Below, piece after piece: positions 1 to 4,389 of a stretch of DNA of 5,192 bases (position 1 is the first letter of the stretch; every line of letters starts with the position of its first letter). Both the position numbers and the translations under genes were made by a program. Below the pieces are notes generated by a model that was not told the DNA's origin, did no database searches, and saw only the letters and a list, made by a program, of their open reading frames with translations. The stretch comes from a bacterium (GTDB lineage Bacteria > Armatimonadota > Chthonomonadetes > Chthonomonadales > Chthonomonadaceae): assembly GCA_021805405.1 (NCBI GenBank), contig JAJZFK010000058.1:1-5192 (forward strand). Direction: 5' to 3'.

Positions 1-1
1 G

Positions 2-940
2 CCTGGTCACGACTATGCCGGCGAGTCGAGCATCGCATGGATAAACAAACTCCACTTTGTACCAGATGACAAAGAGGGTTACGGCTCCGTATCACAAATT
101 CAGGAAGATTGCGTGGCCTATGCCTCATTGGCGTATGTTGCCCATGCGCTGCACCACAACGCCGACGCTTCTATGCTTCTGCAGCGTGCAAAATACGAGC
201 GCAACGCATTTGATATGGCGGATGGATACTTCCGGCCGCGCCTCTCCAATGGCAAATGGCGAACTCCATTTGATCCCAACCAGACCCAGGGATATGTGGA
301 AGGTTCGGGGTGGCACTATCAGTGGCTAGCACCTTCAGACATGTCATGGCTGGTTTCTGCCGTTGGTCGTAACAGGTTTAACCGGCGACTGGAGGCGTTC
401 TTCAACTACCCAAAATCCCAATGGAACTCCAAGTACTACAATCCGTATAACGAGACTGACCTTGAGGCACCATTCGAGTTTGACTACTCGGGTAAGCCGT
501 GGCGAACTCAGGCCGTAGTTCGTCGCGTGTTAAGCGAGGACTATACAGTAAGCCCCGACGGCGTACCAGGAAACGATGATCTTGGCGAAATGTCGTCATG
601 GTGCGTATGTGGAATGATGGGCCTCTACGCAATCGATCCTGCAAGCACAACTTTCGCGATCTCGACTCCTGTTTTCCCGCGCATTACAATTACGCTTTCT
701 AGTCCATATGCGGGCAAGCAGTTTACTATCACCTCCACCCCTACAGGCGCGAAAGCAGTGTATGTAAAGTCGGTAACGTTAAACGGGCGTCCGCTAAAGG
801 ATGACTACATTAGTGCAGCGGCCATTACATCGGGTGGAAACCTGCAATTCGTAGCGTCGGTGTCACCTAACAAGAAGTGGGCATCCGCTGAAGCCAATGA
901 GCCGCGCTCAATTGGGTCTATTAAATGGAGCATCCACTAG
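2..940 (+). CDS. GH92 family alpha-mannosidase, C-terminal part (5' end outside window)
   Basis: The reading frame is open from the first bases of the window to TAG at 938-940, giving 312 residues. GH92 proteins are usually about 750 residues, so this is roughly the last 40%. Visible family motifs, counted from the codon at nt 2, are GYVEGSGWHYQW with an acidic residue at Glu100, the NETDLEAPFEFDYSGKPWRTQ block, and PGNDDLGEMSSW with Asp192/Asp193. The E-G-x-x-W and PGNDD-G blocks are the hallmark active-site regions of GH92, which comprises calcium-dependent exo-acting alpha-mannosidases, mostly secreted or periplasmic. The start and any signal peptide are outside the window. One oddity is that the usual aromatic pattern after MSxW (W-Y-V-F) reads W-C-V-C here. 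The gene is followed by a strong terminator, so it ends its transcription unit. The linkage (alpha-1,2, -1,3 or other) cannot be told from this fragment. Confidence 0.92.
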   Translation, partial: PGHDYAGESSIAWINKLHFVPDDKEGYGSVSQIQEDCVAYASLAYVAHALHHNADASMLLQRAKYERNAFDMADGYFRPRLSNGKWRTPFDPNQTQGYVEGSGWHYQWLAPSDMSWLVSAVGRNRFNRRLEAFFNYPKSQWNSKYYNPYNETDLEAPFEFDYSGKPWRTQAVVRRVLSEDYTVSPDGVPGNDDLGEMSSWCVCGMMGLYAIDPASTTFAISTPVFPRITITLSSPYAGKQFTITSTPTGAKAVYVKSVTLNGRPLKDDYISAAAITSGGNLQFVASVSPNKKWASAEANEPRSIGSIKWSIH

Positions 941-976
941 CACACGCAGCCTTTCCCAGAATCTAAACGGGTAGGA

Positions 977-1017
977 AATAGGGTCTCTGCAAACGAGCAG
1001 AGACCCTATTTATTTTG
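977..1017 (+). terminator. Rho-independent terminator of the GH92 gene
   Basis: A perfect 14-bp stem (977-990 with 997-1010, AATAGGGTCTCTGC and its complement) has a 6-nt loop and is followed by TATTTTG. It starts 36 nt after the GH92 stop codon. It separates the GH92 transcription unit from the downstream regulator gene. Confidence 0.93.
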
Positions 1018-1147
1018 TAGACAACACCAGAGCCATCCTTCACTCCTCACCTGTTGATGCACTTGGTATTGCAAACACTTAATCTTAATAAACTCGGAAG
1101 ATGATATGGTATGTTATCTCAGGCTAAAACATTCTGCTTTCACATAC
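1018..1147. other. Intergenic spacer upstream of the lacI-type promoter, no gene seen
   Basis: This stretch, part of the 316-bp gap between GH92 and the regulator coding region, is AT-rich and carries no plausible coding sequence. I looked for a second promoter and for operator-like dyads. The only hint is TGTTATC at 1112-1118, which matches the left half of the 14-bp palindrome found at 4004-4017 but has no matching right half. Confidence 0.5.
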
Positions 1148-1176
1148 TTGACAATTGAGATTAATCGCAGTATAGT
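1148..1176 (+). promoter_or_regulatory. Sigma-70 type promoter of the LacI-family gene
   Basis: A perfect -35 TTGACA (1148-1153), an ideal 17-bp spacer and -10 TATAGT (1171-1176, five of six consensus bases) are present. Transcription should start near 1182-1184. The in-frame ATG at 1179 would then lie upstream of or at the start of the transcript, which argues that translation begins at the next ATG, 1257, after a ~75-nt leader. Confidence 0.85.
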
Positions 1177-1180
1177 GTAT

Positions 1181-1193
1181 GAAACTTAGTTTC
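1181..1193. promoter_or_regulatory. Operator-like dyad at the predicted transcription start of the LacI-family gene
   Basis: GAAACT (1181-1186), one central T, and AGTTTC (1188-1193) form a perfect 6+1+6 palindrome covering the predicted +1. A second, overlapping CG-centred imperfect dyad is GTTTC/GAAGC (1189-1198). A repressor bound here would block its own promoter, a common arrangement for LacI-family genes. The sequence does not resemble the 14-bp palindrome at 4004-4017, so if functional it may serve another protein. Confidence 0.35.
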
Positions 1194-1241
1194 GAAGCCA
1201 ATTTATGCGCGAATCTAACGGCTATTCCTCACTTACTATTC

Positions 1242-1247
1242 AAGGTG
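1242..1247 (+). promoter_or_regulatory. Ribosome binding site fixing the LacI-family start
   Basis: AAGGTG lies 9 nt before the ATG at 1257. No Shine-Dalgarno-like sequence precedes the earlier in-frame ATG at 1179. Together with the promoter position this decides the start. Confidence 0.75.
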
Positions 1248-1256
1248 AACCGAGTC

Positions 1257-2312
1257 ATGGTACTAAGACGGGCAAAACTAAAAGACGTTGCACGGCAGGC
1301 AGGCGTGTCAATTAGCACGGCATCCAAAGCGTTCAATAACAAGCCTGAGGTGGCGACAGCAACCAAGGCACGCGTATTTGAGGCAGCCGCCACTTTGCAC
1401 TTTGCTCCCAACGCACTAATTCGCACATTACAATGCGGAAGCGCCAACACGGTTGGAATATGCACATGGCCGTTTAGCCTTGAAAGCGTCAACCGCTCCC
1501 TTGCGATGCATATAATGCGAGGAATCTATGAAGCGAGTAATGCGTACCGTAAGGATATCCTTTTGTACTCCAAGCTGCTAGGGCCCGCTACCGACTCATT
1601 TCTGCCAACCTTTATGGATGGCAGAGTTGACGGGCTTATAGTTAGCCCTCATGTGCTCACTGGAGGGGAACTTACACAACTTGCGGAAGGTGGCTTGCCC
1701 ACTGTGGTTCTCTACAATGGAGAGCTGCCGGACACTATGGGCTCAGTACTAATTGATAACTATTCTGGAGTTCGCAGGTCAATACTGCACCTGCATGCTC
1801 TAGGCCATTCGCGCATTGCGTTTCACCGTCCAGGTGATACTTTTGACTTGCGTCAGCGAACCGCAACTTATAGGCAGGTCATGCTCGAGTTGGGGCTAGA
1901 CTGCACACCCCAAATGCTCATCGTTGATGAATCATTTGCCAGTGACATCGAGCGACACTGGCACCAACTGCAATCACTGCCTTTTCCGCCAACTGCCCTA
2001 ATTGTTGGCCATGACTCCACAGCCATAGAATGGCTCGAGATGCTCACTGCAAAAGGCGTGCGCGTACCTGAAGACTTTTCCATTATTGGCTTCGATGACG
2101 TACCGGATGCTAGTAGTTCTTTGGGGCTGACCACCGTGAGACAGGACGCTGTAGAAGTTGGTCGCCAGGCTATGCATATGCTCTGGTGGATAATGGCAGG
2201 AGAACGGCCATCTGCCTGCCGACGAACCCTAGACGTTGAACTCATTGTTCGCGATACAACTGCTGCGCCGCGTGCTAGTAAGCTGGAAGGAGGCAGCCAT
2301 GCGAGATTATAG
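1257..2312 (+). CDS. LacI-family transcriptional regulator
   Basis: The protein is 351 residues, the normal LacI/GalR size. Residues 8-28 form the DNA-binding helix-turn-helix (LKDVARQAGVSISTASKAFNN). Residues 51-59 are the hinge helix (PNALIRTLQ), and Leu58 matches the leucine that LacI and PurR insert into the minor groove at a central CpG. The rest is a periplasmic-binding-protein-like sugar-sensing domain, with the C-terminal signatures GFDDVP (278-283), LTTVRQ (291-296) and a final ELIVRDTT. The family acts in the cytoplasm as dimers that usually repress sugar genes and release DNA on binding a sugar. Specificity positions of the recognition helix corresponding to LacI Tyr17, Gln18 and Arg22 are Ile19, Ser20 and Lys24. 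The gene has its own promoter. An in-frame ATG at 1179 would add 26 unrelated residues and is rejected. The ligand is unknown; a mannose-containing or related sugar is inferred only from its neighbours. Confidence 0.95.
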   Translation: MVLRRAKLKDVARQAGVSISTASKAFNNKPEVATATKARVFEAAATLHFAPNALIRTLQCGSANTVGICTWPFSLESVNRSLAMHIMRGIYEASNAYRKDILLYSKLLGPATDSFLPTFMDGRVDGLIVSPHVLTGGELTQLAEGGLPTVVLYNGELPDTMGSVLIDNYSGVRRSILHLHALGHSRIAFHRPGDTFDLRQRTATYRQVMLELGLDCTPQMLIVDESFASDIERHWHQLQSLPFPPTALIVGHDSTAIEWLEMLTAKGVRVPEDFSIIGFDDVPDASSSLGLTTVRQDAVEVGRQAMHMLWWIMAGERPSACRRTLDVELIVRDTTAAPRASKLEGGSHARL

Positions 2313-2329
2313 ATAAACTCGCAACACCC

Positions 2330-2364
2330 GGTAATTTTAGCCAAACTAATTACCACGTATTACC
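2330..2364. repeat. GGTAAT/ATTACC repeat cluster between regulator and pseudopilin genes
   Basis: GGTAATT (2330-2336) is inverted at AATTACC (2348-2354), an exact 7-bp inverted repeat with an 11-nt gap. ATTACC then recurs at 2359-2364, exactly 10 bp after the previous copy. As RNA the inverted pair could fold into a bulged stem, but no T-run follows it, so it is a poor terminator. It could be a protein-binding site upstream of the pseudopilin gene. Confidence 0.45.
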
Positions 2365-2373
2365 GATCGATCG
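2364..2373. promoter_or_regulatory. 10-bp CG-centred palindrome upstream of the pseudopilin gene
   Basis: CGATCGATCG is a perfect palindrome with a central CpG, placed 38 bp before the pseudopilin ATG. LacI-family operators commonly have this symmetry, but the flanks do not extend it, and a short repetitive palindrome can arise by chance. No clear -35/-10 pair was found between 2313 and 2399, so the pseudopilin gene either has a weak or activated promoter here or is partly read through from the regulator gene. Confidence 0.25.
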
Positions 2374-2399
2374 TCGTACATCCGACATTGTGATAAATC

Positions 2400-2404
2400 A
2401 GGAG
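2400..2404 (+). promoter_or_regulatory. Ribosome binding site deciding the pseudopilin start
   Basis: AGGAG sits 6 nt before the ATG at 2411. A GTG at 2390 in the same frame lies before this site and has no site of its own, so ATG 2411 is preferred. Confidence 0.8.
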
Positions 2405-2410
2405 AAGACC

Positions 2411-3316
2411 ATGCATCGTAATCAATCATTAACGAACCGGACTACCTGCACCCAACATGGTAGGCGTTTCGCGTTCACACTCATCGAATTATTGGTTGTA
2501 ATCGCAATAATCGCTATTCTTGCAGCAATACTTTTCCCTGTGTTTGCACAAGCTCGCGAGAAGGCGAGAGCCATCACTTGCATCTCTAACATGAACCAGA
2601 TCACGCTCGCCACATTGATGTACGTTCAGGATTATGACGAGTCGTTCTGCAACGAAGGAGTTGCGGGTCCAACAAATGGATGGGGATGGCAGGGCACCTG
2701 GATATTCGAGACACAGCCCTATATCAAGGACTACAACGCACTCCGATGCCCGGATGACTCCCACTACACTCCATCCTGGTCTGGACCAACCTTTAGTTAT
2801 GCCGCGAACGGCAACTTCTGCTGGACAGGAAGCTGGAGTCTCTGCGGCCTTATCAATCCTGCGCGCACCTGGTGTACAGACTATGCACTGGCAGTAAGTG
2901 ATGCTTCTGTCAATTTTCCGGCAGAGACGATTCTCTTTTCGGAAAGGCGCACTATGGGCCCAAATTCATGGATGTATAAACAGGACAACGGTGGAATTGA
3001 GGGAGCGTTCAGTACGTGGGCAGCCGTTATTATTGGGGATGACGGTGTAGATGCCGGCAACCAGCTGCCAGGGCAGGCAGGCGGAATGGACAACGGAAAG
3101 TTCACAGTTGGTGTCGACGGTACGTGGAAGCCAGCTGATCCCAACTCAACAGGAACGGTTGGCCTGCACAACGGCTTTGGTAACTTTGCGTTTGCCGATG
3201 GGCACGTTAAAGCCATGATCCCTCAGCAAACGGTTAACCCAGATCCTCGTATCGGCAATACCTGCACAAGCGCATTCCTCAAGATGTGGGATCGAACACG
3301 TACCACGTCAAACTAG
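2411..3316 (+). CDS. DUF1559-type pseudopilin with prepilin cleavage motif and H-X9-DG domain
   Basis: The protein is 301 residues. A basic leader (residues 1-21, ending GRRFA) is followed by the type IV pilin/pseudopilin signature FTLIELLVVIAIIAILAA, with Glu26 at +5 of the mature protein. A prepilin peptidase would cut between Ala21 and Phe22; Ala rather than Gly at -1 is a variant seen in this protein group. The hydrophobic helix (about 23-45) anchors it in the inner membrane or a pseudopilus. The globular part has the family's CP block (LRCPDD) and near the C-terminus His253, nine residues, then Asp263-Gly264, the H-X9-DG motif. DUF1559 proteins occur in large paralogous sets in Armatimonadota, Planctomycetota and Lentisphaerota; their job is not established. 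The gene forms a tight unit with the lipoprotein gene 11 nt downstream. Placement between a sugar regulator and a glycosidase suggests, but does not prove, a role in polymer contact or secretion. Confidence 0.95.
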   Translation: MHRNQSLTNRTTCTQHGRRFAFTLIELLVVIAIIAILAAILFPVFAQAREKARAITCISNMNQITLATLMYVQDYDESFCNEGVAGPTNGWGWQGTWIFETQPYIKDYNALRCPDDSHYTPSWSGPTFSYAANGNFCWTGSWSLCGLINPARTWCTDYALAVSDASVNFPAETILFSERRTMGPNSWMYKQDNGGIEGAFSTWAAVIIGDDGVDAGNQLPGQAGGMDNGKFTVGVDGTWKPADPNSTGTVGLHNGFGNFAFADGHVKAMIPQQTVNPDPRIGNTCTSAFLKMWDRTRTTSN

Positions 3317-3320
3317 GAGG
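3315..3320 (+). promoter_or_regulatory. Ribosome binding site overlapping the pseudopilin stop codon
   Basis: AGGAGG begins inside the TAG stop codon (3314-3316) and lies 7 nt before the ATG at 3328. This selects ATG 3328 over an in-frame ATG at 3286 that lies inside the pseudopilin gene. The overlap suggests translational coupling of the two genes. Confidence 0.85.
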
Positions 3321-3327
3321 TTCTAGT

Positions 3328-3540
3328 ATGGTAACAAGCACTGCCGGTCGTTATGCTATGCTGCTTGCGCTAACGGCAGTAATCGGGCTTTCGTCAGGAT
3401 GCTCGCATAAAGCGCAGTTTGGTTCAAAGAAACAGGATTGGACAAAAACGGGCCCTCCACCTCAGTACCACGGTCCCGGCCAGCCTGGTGGACCTGCAAA
3501 TGGCCCGGCAAGTAGGCCCGCAGTACCAGCAGGTCAGTAA
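3328..3540 (+). CDS. Small Pro/Gly-rich putative lipoprotein
   Basis: The predicted protein is 70 residues. Residues 1-24 look like a lipoprotein signal peptide: Arg8 in the n-region, a hydrophobic stretch MLLALTAVIGL (11-21), then LSSGC with the lipidated cysteine at Cys25. The lipobox is slightly off-consensus, because Leu is at -4 and Ser at -3. The mature part is about 46 residues: a short basic and polar stretch (SHKAQFGSKKQDWTK), then a low-complexity Pro/Gly/Ala tail (GPPPQYHGPGQPGGPANGPA) that looks disordered. No known family is recognised. It is coupled to the pseudopilin gene and shares its terminator, so the two are probably made together. It may be a membrane-attached partner of the pseudopilin; this is inference. 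The strong ribosome binding site and the signal sequence make a real gene likely despite the small size. Confidence 0.85.
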   Translation: MVTSTAGRYAMLLALTAVIGLSSGCSHKAQFGSKKQDWTKTGPPPQYHGPGQPGGPANGPASRPAVPAGQ

Positions 3541-3552
3541 GGACGAGTTCTT

Positions 3553-3597
3553 AGTAGGGTTGCCTTCCACCTTCGGAAGGCAACCCTACTTCTGATT
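3553..3597 (+). terminator. Rho-independent terminator of the pseudopilin-lipoprotein unit
   Basis: A perfect 16-bp stem (3553-3568 with 3575-3590, arm AGTAGGGTTGCCTTCC) with a 6-nt loop starts 12 nt after the lipoprotein stop. The following TCTGATTCTG is only moderately T-rich, but the stem is long and GC-containing. It isolates this unit from the GH2 gene. Confidence 0.88.
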
Positions 3598-3969
3598 CTG
3601 AACACTTGCTACGGAATAGCAGGACTTCTCTTCCCGAAATTTTGAGTCCCAGTTGGACGACCACTGTTCGCCGCACGTGTTGGTGCGGAATCGCACGAGT
3701 ATCGAGGGCGGATCATACAACCGCTCTACGTCCTTCATTATCCATGCTCCCTGTTGCGTTTTATCGTGATGTCATCCAGACTACGCAGGCGAGTTTTCAC
3801 AGCGAAAAGGTGCCTAGCCCTGATGTAACAGACGTAAGTTCGTTCCACAGAATGCGCCGCGGGTAAACTGCTGCCGAGAAGAATGTTTTACAATGAGATG
3901 TGGAAATTTCTCGATTTTGTCCTTCAAATGGCACCATGTTCCTCAGTGATGATACCAGTTAAATCAGGC

Positions 3970-3995
3970 TTGACACAATTTATATATTGTGACAA
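3970..3995. promoter_or_regulatory. 26-bp near-perfect palindrome within the candidate promoter
   Basis: The left arm TTGACACAATTTA (3970-3982) and right arm TATATTGTGACAA (3983-3995) are complementary at 11 of 13 positions. The mismatched pairs are 3973/3992 and 3980/3985. The core CACAAT-N6-ATTGTG is exact. It covers the -35 element and spacer, so a bound dimer would occlude or reshape the promoter. It differs from the CRP and FNR consensus sites, and the binding protein is not identifiable from sequence. Confidence 0.6.
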
Positions 3996-3998
3996 AAT
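3970..3998 (+). promoter_or_regulatory. Candidate sigma-70 promoter upstream of the GH2 gene
   Basis: TTGACA (3970-3975) is followed 17 bp later by CAAAAT (3993-3998, four of six -10 bases). TATATT at 3983-3988 is a better -10 by itself but has no -35 at proper spacing. Transcription would begin near 4004-4006, inside the 14-bp palindrome, giving a leader of about 385 nt before the GH2 start. Confidence 0.45.
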
Positions 3999-4003
3999 GG
4001 TTG

Positions 4004-4017
4004 TGTTATCGATAACA
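4004..4017. promoter_or_regulatory. Perfect 14-bp CG-centred palindrome, LacI-family operator candidate
   Basis: TGTTATC followed by GATAACA is an exact palindrome with a central CpG. This is the architecture of LacI/GalR-family operators and fits a hinge helix with the CpG-inserting leucine, which the regulator encoded at 1257-2312 has. It overlaps the expected start point of the candidate promoter, a classic position for repression. Its centre is 28 bp from that of the upstream 26-bp palindrome. Confidence 0.6.
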
Positions 4018-4142
4018 TACCGATCTCTCTTACTCTGGGGAAGTATCAACTGCCATGTACCCTTTGGGTTGCGGAGATGCTTGGTGCGCTGCAACAGACA
4101 CTTTCCCCGTCGTTTAGCTTTCATACCGCAAACACGTCCTTC

Positions 4143-4166
4143 AATTTGCCATCTCTGGCAAATTTT
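4143..4166 (+). terminator. Terminator-like hairpin in the GH2 leader
   Basis: AATTTGCCA (4143-4151) and TGGCAAATT (4156-4164) form an exact 9-bp stem with a 4-nt loop, followed by TTGG. The T-run is short and partly in the stem, so termination would be weak. AGATGGCAAA at 4226-4235 can pair exactly with 4145-4154 instead, which would prevent this hairpin. It could equally be a structural element with no termination role. Confidence 0.3.
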
Positions 4167-4370
4167 GGTTAGAATGACCACTGTTCCATTTGGCCAGCGA
4201 CAAAACTACCAGGTGCCGCCTCAACAGATGGCAAAAATAGTTCGGTCATATTTTGGATAAGGTTTAGCTGCTGCTTGCACATTAAATATGTTGTTGTATT
4301 GCACCGCTAAAACATCAACTGGCAAAGTTAGTGCCGATAACAGCGTTTGGAGACGATCGACTGTATACAT

Positions 4371-4376
4371 GGAGGG
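4371..4376 (+). promoter_or_regulatory. Probable ribosome binding site of the GH2 gene
   Basis: GGAGGG lies 13 nt before the ATG at 4390, longer than usual. An in-frame ATG at 4369 overlaps it and would add seven residues (MEGNYNS), but has only GGAG 16 nt upstream. ATG 4390 is preferred with moderate certainty. Confidence 0.5.
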
Positions 4377-4389
4377 CAATTATAATTCT

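Larger units (their letters stand above)
3598..4368. other. Long intergenic region without a convincing gene, rich in dyad symmetry
   Basis: About 770 bp lie between the terminator and the first plausible start of the GH2 gene. Open frames here (for example 3606-3866 and 3883-4260 on +, 3924-4181 on -) lack ribosome binding sites, give cysteine- and tryptophan-rich sequences resembling no family I know, and one runs through the promoter and operator dyads. No transposase remnant was recognised. The region holds a candidate promoter, two strong palindromes and several RNA hairpins, listed separately. At 3671-3688, CCGCAC and GTGCGG form a 6-bp hairpin, and CGCAC at 3692-3696 could compete for the second arm. 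The most economical reading is a long regulatory leader for the GH2 gene, possibly with a decayed gene in its left half. Confidence 0.55.

Noticed and set aside
775..782. TAACGTTA CG-centred palindrome
   Set aside because: It lies deep inside the GH92 coding sequence, is only 8 bp and is not near a promoter, so chance is the simplest explanation.
1179..1256. Longer form of the LacI-family protein starting at ATG 1179
   Set aside because: The ATG lies at or before the predicted transcription start and has no ribosome binding site. The 26 extra residues do not resemble a LacI N-terminus, while ATG 1257 has AAGGTG at 9 nt.
2287..2316. Perfect AAGGAGG followed 5 nt later by ATG CGA GAT TAT AGA TAA at the end of the regulator gene
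   Set aside because: It encodes only five residues. It may be a chance or minor coupling signal, and no product can be supported.
3586..3738. 50-residue - strand frame ending within the terminator hairpin (MKDVERLYDPPSILVRFRTN...)
   Set aside because: Convergent placement on a shared hairpin is attractive, but there is no promoter, only a weakly placed GGAG, and no recognisable protein family.
3606..3866. 86-residue + strand open frame
   Set aside because: No ribosome binding site, arginine/serine-rich sequence with no recognisable family, and it begins directly after a terminator with no clear promoter.
3924..4181. 85-residue - strand open frame (basic, KAKRRGK)
   Set aside because: It resembles no transposase or DNA-binding family I know, has no start signals and overlaps the dyads.
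3883..4260. 125-residue + strand open frame
   Set aside because: It lacks a ribosome binding site, is rich in Cys and Trp, and runs through the candidate promoter, both palindromes and the hairpin. It is more likely chance coding in a regulatory region.
4362..4369. TGTATACA 8-bp palindrome just before the GH2 start
   Set aside because: Too short and AT-rich to distinguish from chance, with no paired element nearby.
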